Positions 22,884-30,503 of a stretch of DNA of 30,575 bases are shown in pieces. Numbering within the stretch: the first letter of the stretch is position 1; each line of letters opens with the position of its first letter. The notes beneath the pieces are model-generated. The model saw only the letters and a list, made by a program, of their open reading frames with translations. It was not told the DNA's origin and did no database searches. A program made the translations under genes and the position numbers. Source of the DNA: JAGOSP01 sp964428075 (lineage in GTDB: Bacteria; Patescibacteriota; Minisyncoccia; Moranbacterales; UBA1568); assembly GCA_964428075.1 (NCBI GenBank), contig CAYRWQ010000008.1:1-30575 (forward strand). Direction: 5' to 3'.

Positions 22884-23867
22884 ATGATGCAAAAGATGAA
22901 TACATATACACGGGTTCTGCGTACAAGTACCGTAGATGGGGTACGACGTCTTTCGCGCTCACAGTCGCAAGAGGCATCCTCGCCTCAGGCGCGTTTAGCT
23001 CTGGATCTTCAAGGAGTGAAGGGTTCAGCTGTAGTGCTACGCCAGAATGCGTCGGAACATTCAGGGGGTGGTGATCAGTCATCATTGAAGCCGAAACGCT
23101 CTTGGTTCTATTGTAGCTTGACTCAGGTTCGGGTATTTTGTGGTGAAAAAAGTCGTTTGTTTATGTTGTTATCCGGGAGGGCGCGCGAGTCTCATTATTT
23201 TTTTCTTACTTCACCAAGGCGGGCTTTATATATTTCTTTGGCGAGTGGGGTTGCTTTCGGGGTTTTTTTGACAGCCATGACATTTTCTTTGTTCGATCAG
23301 GGTGTTTCGGCCAAGTCTGAACCAGAGCATATTTCAGGAGGTGCCGTATTGTCTCAGACAGAGCCATCCACAGAAGTTTTTGGAGCTACTGGAGGGGACG
23401 ACGTGTTTCTTGAATATTTTGGCGAAGCAGCAGAGGAAGAATATCAGACGAAGATCACTGAGATGGTGAAAGGTTATCCGGTTGAGGAGATGTTGCCGTA
23501 CATCTTTACCAAGGATCGGACGGTAGCCGCTTTTCTCATCGGTATCGCTAAAAAAGAGAGTAATTGGGGCAAACGCGTACCAGTGCTCGACGGCCAGGAT
23601 TGTTTTAACTATTGGGGGTATCGGGGAGTACGTCGGTTGATGGGAACCGGTGGACATACCTGCTTTAACAGTCGGAAGGATGCCGTGGATACGGTAGCGA
23701 AACGCATTGAGAAATTAGTGTATTCCGAAAAATTGGATACGCCGGAGAAAATGATTTTATGGAAGTGTGGCTTTTCGTGTGCGGGGCACAGTCGTGAGAG
23801 TGTGAAAAAATGGATTAGCGATGTCAGTCTTTATTTCAGTCAAATTGATGAACTAGGAGATGAGTGA
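22884..23867 (+). CDS. Membrane-anchored lysozyme-like (glucosaminidase/transglycosylase-type) protein
   Basis: A 327-residue protein: a polar N-terminal part of about 112 residues of unclear meaning, one membrane helix (about 114-136), a Ser/Glu-rich linker, then a domain with VEEMLPYIFTKDRTVAAFLIGIAKKESNWG. The Glu225 in KKESNWG fits the catalytic Glu of lysozyme-fold muramidases, glucosaminidases and lytic transglycosylases, followed by FNYWGYRG and a repeat of Cys-Phe-Asn. Cysteines 240, 260, 295 and 299 are all in the outer domain. A start at ATG 23163 would drop most of the N-terminal part. No Shine-Dalgarno site decides the start. It likely acts on peptidoglycan; the family call is by motif only. 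Confidence 0.72.
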   Translation: MMQKMNTYTRVLRTSTVDGVRRLSRSQSQEASSPQARLALDLQGVKGSAVVLRQNASEHSGGGDQSSLKPKRSWFYCSLTQVRVFCGEKSRLFMLLSGRARESHYFFLTSPRRALYISLASGVAFGVFLTAMTFSLFDQGVSAKSEPEHISGGAVLSQTEPSTEVFGATGGDDVFLEYFGEAAEEEYQTKITEMVKGYPVEEMLPYIFTKDRTVAAFLIGIAKKESNWGKRVPVLDGQDCFNYWGYRGVRRLMGTGGHTCFNSRKDAVDTVAKRIEKLVYSEKLDTPEKMILWKCGFSCAGHSRESVKKWISDVSLYFSQIDELGDE

Positions 23868-23881
23868 CTGTTTTGTTGGTA

Positions 23882-23890
23882 TGGTATAAT
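23882..23890 (+). promoter_or_regulatory. Extended -10 promoter for the VWA lipoprotein gene
   Basis: TGG TATAAT: a perfect -10 (23885-23890) with TG one base upstream, and no good -35. The start near 23897 gives a leader of about 43 bases. Confidence 0.6.
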
Positions 23891-23939
23891 ATCCCTATCT
23901 TTATATATCAGTAATCATTGATGATAAGTCCCTGTGCGT

Positions 23940-24802
23940 ATGAGACAAAAAGCAATTGGTATGTTTGTGGTAACCTCGGTGGTATTATTAAGTGGTTGTT
24001 CTTTGCCATCTGGTCAAAATGTAGATACGACGACAATAGATATGGGGCAGACGCAGGTGAAGACTGGGGATGGTAACGTTTCCGTGAAAACCGGAGAAGG
24101 TCAGGTGGATACAGGAGGGAGAATGAACGAGGAGGCAACTTCAACGAATACGACCAAACCAAGTCAGATGAAGAAAAATATTGTGGTCGTTTTCGACGCT
24201 TCTGGCAGTATGAATGAAACATTGAATGGAGAGAAAAAAATCGATATCGCCAAGCGTTCAGTGGGTGCGTACATCGACACACTGGCATCGGATGTGAATT
24301 TAAGCTTATTGGCCTATGGGCATGTTGGGAGCAATAGTACGGCGGATAAGAAGATCTCCTGCGATACGGTTGATGAGCAGTACTATCTTGGCCCAGTGAA
24401 TAGTGCAGTGGTCAAGGGAAAGGTGAACGCACTTCCTGCCAAAGGATGGACACCGATTTCCAAGGCGCTGGACAAGGCGAACACCATCTTGGCATCTCAT
24501 GTAGGAGAAGATAACCGTATTATCTTGGTGAGTGATGGCATGGAGACTTGTGGGGGGAATCCGATTGCAGTCGCTCAGAAAATCAAGGCAGCAAAAGGCC
24601 GTGTGGATGTCATCGGATTTGATGTGACCGGTGCGACGGCGGTACAATTGGAAAAGATTTCCGTGGAGGGTGGCGGTGGCTATGTCTCGGTGAAGAGCGG
24701 CAATGATTTTAGCGTCATCATCAATAACGGCACTCTTGAGACTATTACTCCGGGGGCGACAGTCAATATTGGTGCTGATGGGAAACTGGATGTTTCGACG
24801 AG
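23940..24802 (+). CDS. Lipoprotein with von Willebrand factor A domain (3' end in gap)
   Basis: The first 287 residues are visible. The signal peptide ends in the lipobox LLSGC, so Cys20 would be lipidated by Lgt, encoded 1.5 kb upstream. A short Thr/Gly-rich linker holds a loose repeat (KTGDGNVSVKTGEGQVDTGG). The VWA domain has the complete metal site: DASGS (86-90), the Thr in KGWTPISKAL, and the Asp in ILVSDGMETCGG. Such domains bind proteins through a divalent metal at the cell surface. The ATG at 23940 is chosen over the GTG at 23934. The reading frame stays open into the gap; the C-terminal part is unknown. Confidence 0.88.
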
Positions 24803-24902
24803 NNNNNNNNNNNNNNNNNNNNNNNNNNNNNNNNNNNNNNNNNNNNNNNNNNNNNNNNNNNNNNNNNNNNNNNNNNNNNNNNNNNNNNNNNNNNNNNNNN
24901 NN
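24803..24902. other. Scaffold gap (100 N)
   Basis: Exactly 100 unknown bases. It separates the VWA lipoprotein gene from the stomatin-like gene. The apparent single frame running through it is by chance and should not be read as a lipoprotein-stomatin fusion. Confidence 0.98.
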
Positions 24903-25622
24903 TTGTCGGGTTTGCGTATCGTGCAACAGTATGAGGTTGGTGTCGTGTTTCGATTGGGAAAATTGGTTGGGACGAAGACCCCAGGCTTAAATATTATTGT
25001 GCCATTCGGAATTGACCAGATGAAGAAGGTGGATATGCGCACTGTGACTCTTCCGGTTCCACCGCAGAAAATCATTACGAAAGATAATGTGTCGGTGGAT
25101 ATTTCTGCGGTTGCGTATTATCACGTGGTAGATGCGGTGAAGAGTATTGTGGCTATTGAAGATGTGCGGGTGGCTATCAATCAGATTTCTCAGACAACAG
25201 TTCGGAATATCGTTGGACGTTTTCAACTTGATGAGATTCTTTCGGAGCGTGATACCATCAATAAGGAGATTCGGATAGTCCTTGATGAGCGAACGGAGTC
25301 ATGGGGAGTGGTGGTATCGGTTGTGGAAATTAAAGATATCGAGTTACCAGAGAATATGCAGCGTGCCATGGCTAAACAGGCGGAGGCAGAGCGTGAGAAG
25401 CGTGCCAAGATCATTGCGGCAGAGGGAGAATTCGCATCCAGCCAAAAATTGGCTGATGCGGCTGATGTTATCGCGGCGCATCCGATTGCGTTGCAGCTCC
25501 GTAATCTCCAGACAATGGCAGAGATCAGTATAGAAAAAAATTCGACGATTATTTTTCCAGCTCAAATGATGAGTTCGGTGCAGGACCTACAGGCATTCAT
25601 GCAGAAGGAACGAGTAGCATAG
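24903..25622 (+). CDS. SPFH/band-7 (slipin/stomatin-type) protein, 5' end in gap
   Basis: The last 239 residues of a band-7 protein. The piece begins LSGLRIVQQYEVGVVFRLGKL, just after where the membrane helix should be. It continues with GTKTPGLNIIVPFGIDQMKKVDMR, VAYYHVVDAVKSI and VAINQISQTTVRNIVGRFQLDEILSERD, then a helical coiled segment rich in Glu, Ala and Lys (about residues 155-190), and ends in a FPAQMMSS tail. Slipins form ring-like oligomers at membrane microdomains and often sit beside an NfeD-type gene, which is not seen here. The N-terminal anchor is lost in the gap. Confidence 0.92.
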   Translation: MSGLRIVQQYEVGVVFRLGKLVGTKTPGLNIIVPFGIDQMKKVDMRTVTLPVPPQKIITKDNVSVDISAVAYYHVVDAVKSIVAIEDVRVAINQISQTTVRNIVGRFQLDEILSERDTINKEIRIVLDERTESWGVVVSVVEIKDIELPENMQRAMAKQAEAEREKRAKIIAAEGEFASSQKLADAADVIAAHPIALQLRNLQTMAEISIEKNSTIIFPAQMMSSVQDLQAFMQKERVA

Positions 25623-25661
25623 TGGTCGTTTTCTCAATCTCTGACAGAGTAGCGAACAGAT

Positions 25662-26297
25662 ATGTTTGATTTGACCGACCAGGAAATTCAGTTGCTCACC
25701 CGACTCTCGACTCCAGGAAAAATTCAGGATTTTTTGGATGCTTTGCCGATGAATGAAGAAAAGAATGGTGATAGCTGCCATTCGCCACGTGTCGTATTGC
25801 GTGAAAATCAGGCACACTGTATTGAAGGCGCTCTTTTGGCGGCACTTGCCTTGTATATACATGGAGAGAAGCCGTTACTACTTGATTTAAAAACCAAAAA
25901 AACGGATCAAGAGCATGTGGTAACATTGTTTCGTCGAAATGGGTATTGGGGCGCGTTAAGCAAGACGAATCACGCGGTGCTGCGGTATCGGGATCCGGTA
26001 TATCGGACGGTACGCGAGCTGGCTCTTTCCTATTTCAATGAATATTTTTTGTTGCGGGATGGAGACAAGACACTAGTCAGTTTTTCGCGGCCATTTTCGC
26101 TTTTACCGTATGATATCGAGTGGATGACGAGTGAAGAAAATCTCTGGAGTTTGGCTGAGGATCTTGACAATTCCCTACATTTTCCGGTGGTTCCGATGGT
26201 GAACCGGCGTCTACTTCGTCGAGCCAGCCAGGTTGAATGTATAGCGGCGGGCATCCCTGAGTGGCAGGGAGGGGTCAGGCGGGCTTTATCTCCTTAA
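25662..26297 (+). CDS. Transglutaminase-like hypothetical protein
   Basis: A 211-residue soluble protein. The central part (about 50-105) has the order of a transglutaminase/papain-like core: Cys53 at the head of a helix (HCIEGALLAALAL), a strand (KPLLLDLKT), His85 (QEHVVTLFRRNGYWGAL) and a polar residue further on (Asn103 or Asp111 in KTNHAVLRYRDPVYRT). The tail has RELALSYFNEYFLL and no membrane helix. The likeness is by my own pattern reading and no function is claimed. It starts 39 bases after the stomatin-like gene and may be cotranscribed with it. The 261 bases that follow hold the nusA control region. Confidence 0.72.
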   Translation: MFDLTDQEIQLLTRLSTPGKIQDFLDALPMNEEKNGDSCHSPRVVLRENQAHCIEGALLAALALYIHGEKPLLLDLKTKKTDQEHVVTLFRRNGYWGALSKTNHAVLRYRDPVYRTVRELALSYFNEYFLLRDGDKTLVSFSRPFSLLPYDIEWMTSEENLWSLAEDLDNSLHFPVVPMVNRRLLRRASQVECIAAGIPEWQGGVRRALSP

Positions 26298-26355
26298 TTG
26301 TTTTCAGAACGAGATGAACAGGGTGGGAGATAGAGATATTATGGCAATATCGATA

Positions 26356-26384
26356 TTGACGAGTATGGACATTTTTGCTATGAT
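26356..26384 (+). promoter_or_regulatory. Strong promoter upstream of nusA
   Basis: TTGACG (26356-26361) and TATGAT (26379-26384) are 17 bases apart, and TGC precedes the -10 (extended -10). The start would be near 26391, giving a 168-base leader for nusA that contains a small ORF and a terminator-like hairpin. Confidence 0.7.
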
Positions 26385-26408
26385 TCCCTTGTATGTTAAG
26401 GAGAGAGT

Positions 26409-26456
26409 ATGAGTTCGCATGAGCGGGCTTTTTTTCTTGACAGGGGCTCGTTTTGA
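26409..26456 (+). CDS. Possible 15-residue leader peptide in the nusA leader
   Basis: ATG-to-TGA frame MSSHERAFFLDRGSF. It has one of the best Shine-Dalgarno sites in the window: AAGGAG at 26398-26403, five bases before the ATG and just after the predicted start of transcription. The terminator-like hairpin 26412-26429 lies inside it, so a ribosome on this ORF would open the hairpin. No peptide family is recognised. It may be a regulatory ORF or a chance. Confidence 0.4.
   Translation: MSSHERAFFLDRGSF
26412..26435 (+). terminator. Terminator-like hairpin (possible attenuator) in the nusA leader
   Basis: AGTTCGC (26412-26418) pairs with GCGGGCT (26423-26429) through seven pairs, two of them G-T, around the loop ATGA. 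T's follow without a break to 26435. It lies about 20 bases after the predicted start of transcription. It could also be a late terminator for the transglutaminase-like gene, whose stop is 115 bases upstream. Confidence 0.5.
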
Positions 26457-26497
26457 TTTTTATGGCTTATTTTTGGTTCGGTGTATCATGAATAGGA

Positions 26498-26503
26498 TAT
26501 AAT
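26498..26503 (+). promoter_or_regulatory. Second -10 box near nusA
   Basis: TATAAT with TTGGTT 19 bases upstream (26473-26478). A start near 26510 would bypass the hairpin. A perfect TTGACA also sits at 26437-26442 with only a poor -10 18 bases on (TATGGC). Confidence 0.4.
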
Positions 26504-26558
26504 GGCACCACAGAAGACAAGACGAAAATTTGGTAAATTGTAAAGTAATATAGAGATT

Positions 26559-27800
26559 ATGACAGTACACAAAATTACAGATGGAGTCGACACCAGTGAA
26601 AGCCTCTCTGGACGCCTCGGTGAGTTCGGAAGCGCGGTGATGCAGATTGCTGATGAGAAGGGTCTCTCAAGGGAACGGGTACTTGAGGTGGTCGAGGCTG
26701 CTTTGGCTGCAGCGTATAAGAAAGACTACGGGAAAAAAGGTCAGGTGATCAAGGCAAAATTTGATGAAGTGACGAAGACGGCATCGTATTTTTTGGTGAA
26801 AGAAGTGGTTGATGAGACGGTGCGTGAGTTTGTTACGAACGAAGAACTTCAAGAGGGGGGAGAAGAATTAGCTCGACATGAGCACGCGGATGCGTCTGAT
26901 GAGGATCGTTTACCGCGCTATAATGCTGAGCGTGATTTGACCCTCGAGGAGGCTCGTCTGGTCAAGAACGATGCAGTGGTGGGAGAGAATCTTGAACTCC
27001 CGCTTGAGGCGCATGAGGTATTTGGTCGGGTGGCCGCTCAGACTGCGAAACAAGTGGTGATTCAACGGATTCGTGAAGCCGAGCGTGAAACCATGTTTGA
27101 AGAATACAAGGAGAAGGAGGGACAGATCGTCAATGGCATAGTCCAGCGTATCGAGGGACGCAATGTTTTTGTTGATTTAGGGAAATCAACGGGTGTGCTT
27201 TTTCCGTCCGAGCAAGTGGAAGGCGAGCGCTATCGAGTGGGTCAGCATTTGAAAGTGTTTCTGGTACGGGTCGAGGAAGATACTCGTGGTCCCGGTTTAT
27301 TATTGTCGCGTTCAAATCCGGAAATGGTTCGACACCTCTTTTCGCTTGAGGTGCCAGAGATATTTACCGGAACGGTACAAATCAAGGCGGTAGCTCGTGA
27401 GGCGGGATCGCGTACGAAGATTGCTGTGACAACTTCTGAAGAGGGTGTTGATCCCATTGGATCGTGCGTCGGACAAAAGGGTACTCGTGTGCAAGCGGTT
27501 ATTGATGAATTAGGTGGAGAAAAGATCGATATTATTGAGTGGAACGACGATGTGCAGCAATTCATTATTGCGTCTATGCTTCCAGCCAAGGTGATGTCGG
27601 TAGAGCTCTTTGAGAATGAGCGGCGCGCGTTGGTGAGAGTACCGCAGGATCAGTTGTCGCTCGCGATCGGGAAGCGTGGACAAAATGTGCGTTTGGCAGC
27701 CAAATTGACTGGATGGAAAATTGATGTGACCGGTAATGATGAGCCGTTAGTTTCTCGTACTGCGGATCACCAAGAAGAGATCATTGAGGATCGTTTATAA
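26559..27800 (+). CDS. nusA: Transcription termination/antitermination factor NusA
   Basis: A 413-residue RNA-polymerase-binding factor that controls pausing and intrinsic termination. The N-terminal polymerase-binding domain (AVMQIADEKGLSRERVLEVVEAALAAAYKK, then an acidic insert near residues 100-130) is followed by RIREAERETMFEEY. The S1 domain comes next (GQIVNGIVQRIEGRNVFVDLGKSTGVLF), then KH1 (DPIGSCVGQKGTRVQAVIDEL) and KH2 (LAIGKRGQNVRLAAKLTGW). No C-terminal acidic repeats are present. It is normally followed by infB; here ppa comes next. The ribosome site is weak. Confidence 0.96.
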   Translation: MTVHKITDGVDTSESLSGRLGEFGSAVMQIADEKGLSRERVLEVVEAALAAAYKKDYGKKGQVIKAKFDEVTKTASYFLVKEVVDETVREFVTNEELQEGGEELARHEHADASDEDRLPRYNAERDLTLEEARLVKNDAVVGENLELPLEAHEVFGRVAAQTAKQVVIQRIREAERETMFEEYKEKEGQIVNGIVQRIEGRNVFVDLGKSTGVLFPSEQVEGERYRVGQHLKVFLVRVEEDTRGPGLLLSRSNPEMVRHLFSLEVPEIFTGTVQIKAVAREAGSRTKIAVTTSEEGVDPIGSCVGQKGTRVQAVIDELGGEKIDIIEWNDDVQQFIIASMLPAKVMSVELFENERRALVRVPQDQLSLAIGKRGQNVRLAAKLTGWKIDVTGNDEPLVSRTADHQEEIIEDRL

Positions 27801-27805
27801 CAGAG

Positions 27806-27856
27806 ATGAGTTGGCAGAACGGTACGGTGAAGCCCAAGTGGGTGAAGAGGAGGTAA
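27806..27856 (+). CDS. Possible 16-residue mini-ORF after nusA
   Basis: ATG-to-TAA frame MSWQNGTVKPKWVKRR, very basic. It starts five bases after the nusA stop and ends directly on the Shine-Dalgarno site (AGGAGG 27848-27853) of the next mini-ORF. It has no clear ribosome site of its own. It could be translated by restart after nusA, or be chance. Confidence 0.2.
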   Translation: MSWQNGTVKPKWVKRR

Positions 27857-27861
27857 AATAA

Positions 27862-27891
27862 ATGGATAACAAGAAAATTTTACGCGTATGA
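27862..27891 (+). CDS. Possible 9-residue mini-ORF coupled to ppa
   Basis: MDNKKILRV with a perfect AGGAGG (27848-27853) eight bases upstream. Its TGA overlaps the ppa ATG in ATGA (27888-27891). The ppa start has no ribosome site of its own, so translation of ppa may depend on ribosomes that stop here and restart. This is a sequence-based inference. Confidence 0.4.
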   Translation: MDNKKILRV

Positions 27892-28421
27892 ACCTTTGGC
27901 ATGATATTTCCGCCGGAAAAAATGTTCCGAGTGTCGTCAACGTGATTATTGAGATAGAGAAGGGATCGAAGAATAAATACGAGATTGATAAGGAAACCGG
28001 TTTAATTAAACTCGATCGAGCGATGAAGACTTCGCAGGATTATCCTTTCGATTATGGTTTCGTCCCACAGAGTCTATGGGAAGATAACGACCCGCTTGAT
28101 GTGGTGCTTCTTACCACATCCCCGCTCGTGCCAGGTATTCTCGTTGAAGCGCGCCCAATTGCGGTTATGCACGTGATTGATTGCGGCGAGGGAGATGATA
28201 AAATTATCGCTGTGCCGAAGAGTGATCCTCGTTTTGATGAAGTGACGAACCTTGAGGATATCAATAAACATACTTTAAAAGAAATTCAGCATTTCTTCGA
28301 GACATATAAGACGATAGATTCGGGTAAGAAAGTGGTAGTGAACGGTGTGAGTGATACACCTGTTGCGCTTGCAACGGTGGAGAAAGGACTGAAAATGTAC
28401 CAGGAGAAATATGGGAAGTAA
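27888..28421 (+). CDS. ppa: Inorganic pyrophosphatase (family I)
   Basis: A 177-residue soluble enzyme that splits pyrophosphate to two phosphates and pulls biosynthetic reactions forward. The metal-binding motif DNDPLD (66-71) matches the family pattern D-x-D-P-x-D. Also seen are NVIIEIEKGSKNKYEID and YPFDYGFVPQSLWEDNDP, with the DDKIIAVP segment. The length is normal (about 175). Its start overlaps the mini-ORF just described. The tig gene begins 23 bases after its stop. Confidence 0.96.
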   Translation: MNLWHDISAGKNVPSVVNVIIEIEKGSKNKYEIDKETGLIKLDRAMKTSQDYPFDYGFVPQSLWEDNDPLDVVLLTTSPLVPGILVEARPIAVMHVIDCGEGDDKIIAVPKSDPRFDEVTNLEDINKHTLKEIQHFFETYKTIDSGKKVVVNGVSDTPVALATVEKGLKMYQEKYGK

Positions 28422-28444
28422 TGATTGATGAGTGTTGAGAGCGT

Positions 28445-29743
28445 ATGAATATAAGCATCAAAAAACTACCGGAGTCTTGTGTATCTATCCACATAACGCT
28501 TGATTGGGAAGAGTGGAGTGGGGAAATTAATCACGCAGTTACCCATGTGGCGAAGGCGGCGAAGATACAAGGATTCCGTCCAGGCAAAGCGCCTCGGGAT
28601 ATCATCGAGAAGCGTTATGGGAAAGAATCCGTGTTGCACGAGGCAGCCGAACACGCGGTTTCGAAGGCATATGCCAAAGCACTTAAGCAGGAGCGAGTCG
28701 ATGCGCTTGGGAAACCAGACGTGAAGCTCGATGGAGTTGCAGAGGGTCAGCCTCTCAGCTTTACAATTGTGACCGCAATCATGCCGGAAGTGACTCTGGC
28801 GGACTGGAAAGATGCGGTTCAGGCTGCGAATGTGAAACACGCTACGAAGATCGCTACTCTCGTCGTTGATCCACAAGAAATTGAGGATGAACTCAGACGG
28901 CTCGCTGTGATGCGTGCCAAGTTTATCACGGTCAATCGCGCGGCGGCATTAGAAGATAGTGTCGAGATTGATTTTGAAGTACGACAGAATGGGGTGATTA
29001 TTGAAGGCGGAAAGAGCGATAAGCACCCACTGGTTTTGGGGAAGGGCGCATTTATTCCGGGTTTCGAAGAGGCGATTGTTGGTATGCGGGCTGGCGAAGA
29101 AAATACCTTCACTCTTTCTTTTCCTGCGGAGTATCATGCGAAACACCTCGCGGGGAAACCAGCTGAGTTTTTGGTTCGCATGCGTTTGGTACAGGAACGA
29201 CAGATACCCGCGATCGATGATACCTTTGCGAAAAGTCTAGGATCTTTCGAGACACTGCAAGATTTCAAGTCGAAACTTGCTGAGGGGATTTTGGAGGAGA
29301 AGCGTCATCTGTTGAAAGAAGAAGGTCGATCTGCGCTTTTAGATGCCCTGGTTGAGCGGTCATCGGCTGAATTGCCGATTCTTTTAGTTGAGGAGCAACT
29401 CCAACGTATGATGGCAGAATTTCAGTCTCAGATTGAGCGTCTTGGAATGTCGCTGGAACAGTACTTAGAACGTGTCGGCAAACCACTTGATGATTTGAAA
29501 CGAGGATGGGATGAACAGGCAAGAAAGCGTATTCAGGCAGAGTTGATTCTTGAAAAGCTTGCTTTAGAAAATCACATGGAAGTCGATACACAGGAAATCG
29601 AAGCGGCGATGAACCAGACCTTGGTGCGTTTCAAGCAGATCAAGGACGCCAAACAAGACATTGATTTGGAACGTCTGTACGCAGCCACGCGAAGCCGGCT
29701 TCTCAATGAGCGGGTTTTTGAGATGCTCGAATCAGTAGGATAG
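28445..29743 (+). CDS. tig: Trigger factor
   Basis: A 432-residue ribosome-bound chaperone. The N-terminal ribosome-binding domain includes AAKIQGFRPGKAPRDIIEKRYG, the GFRxGKxP signature that docks to L23. A PPIase (FKBP-like) domain follows (about residues 145-235, VLGKGAFIPGFEEAIVGMRAGEENTF and YHAKHLAGKPAEF). The long helical C-terminal domain is rich in Glu, Leu and Arg. The order ppa-tig-clpP places it next to clpP, a common bacterial arrangement. The gap to clpP (29744-29844) holds weak hairpins (CTCTG/CAGAG at 29799-29817 followed by ATTTTT) but no gene. Confidence 0.95.
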   Translation: MNISIKKLPESCVSIHITLDWEEWSGEINHAVTHVAKAAKIQGFRPGKAPRDIIEKRYGKESVLHEAAEHAVSKAYAKALKQERVDALGKPDVKLDGVAEGQPLSFTIVTAIMPEVTLADWKDAVQAANVKHATKIATLVVDPQEIEDELRRLAVMRAKFITVNRAAALEDSVEIDFEVRQNGVIIEGGKSDKHPLVLGKGAFIPGFEEAIVGMRAGEENTFTLSFPAEYHAKHLAGKPAEFLVRMRLVQERQIPAIDDTFAKSLGSFETLQDFKSKLAEGILEEKRHLLKEEGRSALLDALVERSSAELPILLVEEQLQRMMAEFQSQIERLGMSLEQYLERVGKPLDDLKRGWDEQARKRIQAELILEKLALENHMEVDTQEIEAAMNQTLVRFKQIKDAKQDIDLERLYAATRSRLLNERVFEMLESVG

Positions 29744-29844
29744 GAGTTTGCTGAGTTGGTTTCCTAACCCCTCTCGGTTACAAGGAAGATTGGTAAAGCT
29801 CTGTTCCTTATCCAGAGATTTTTATTGAGTAAATCGTATTTCCT

Positions 29845-30429
29845 ATGCAAAACAATTATCTGATACCCATGGTGGTGGAAAAGACTGGTTTTGGTGAGCG
29901 GGCCTATGATATTTATTCACGTTTACTTTTGGATCGTATCGTGTTTATCGGGTCGCCGATTGATGATGGTGTGGCCAACGCGGTCATTGCTCAACTCCTG
30001 TTTCTTGATTCTCAAAATCCAAAAGAAGACATCAAAATGTATATTAATAGTCCGGGCGGATCGGTGACGTCAGCACTCGCGATTTATGACACGATGCAGT
30101 ATGTGAAAGCAGATGTGCAGACCATCTGTGTTGGCATGGCAGCTTCGGCAGCTGCATTACTGCTCGCTTCTGGTAAGAAAGGGAAACGCATGGTGCTCCC
30201 GAATAGCGAGGTTATGATCCATCAGGTACTCGGTGGTACCCAGGGACAGGCGACGGAGATTGATATCCACGCGCGGCACATTCTGAAGACGCGTGATCGA
30301 CTCAACAAGATCCTGGCCAAACACACGGGTCAGAAACTTGTGAAAATCGAACGCGATACGGATCGAGACTACTTTATGGCCGCTGAGGAAGCGGTAGCCT
30401 ATGGCATTGTCGATCGAATGATTGAATAA
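29845..30429 (+). CDS. clpP: ATP-dependent Clp protease proteolytic subunit
   Basis: A 194-residue serine protease that forms the two-ring barrel served by ClpX or ClpA/C. The triad is Ser101 (CVGMAASAAALL), His126 (SEVMIHQVLGG) and Asp175 (ERDTDRDYF). The oligomer signatures YINSPGGSVTSALAIYDTM and HTGQKL are intact. The start MQNNYLIPMVVEKTG is typical. No separate ribosome site is obvious. A 15-bp hairpin lies 41 bases after the stop, so the operon probably ends here and clpX would need its own promoter. Confidence 0.97.
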   Translation: MQNNYLIPMVVEKTGFGERAYDIYSRLLLDRIVFIGSPIDDGVANAVIAQLLFLDSQNPKEDIKMYINSPGGSVTSALAIYDTMQYVKADVQTICVGMAASAAALLLASGKKGKRMVLPNSEVMIHQVLGGTQGQATEIDIHARHILKTRDRLNKILAKHTGQKLVKIERDTDRDYFMAAEEAVAYGIVDRMIE

Positions 30430-30470
30430 AGAACAGGTGTTACGATTTAACACACAGACATGAAACAAAC

Positions 30471-30503
30471 CTACAACAGTCTCTCCGAGAGAGACTGTTG
30501 TAG
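30471..30503 (+). terminator. Strong hairpin after clpP
   Basis: CTACAACAGTCTCTC (30471-30485) pairs without mismatch with GAGAGACTGTTGTAG (30489-30503) around CGA. A weak T-rich stretch follows (AATCTTTCTG). A smaller hairpin, GTGTTA/TAACAC, sits just upstream (30437-30453). The stem is the longest perfect one I found in the window. The remaining bases to 30575 show no gene. Confidence 0.8.

Noticed and set aside
23934..25622. Single 562-residue frame joining the VWA lipoprotein and stomatin-like protein
   Set aside because: It crosses 100 N of unknown true length, so frame continuity means nothing.
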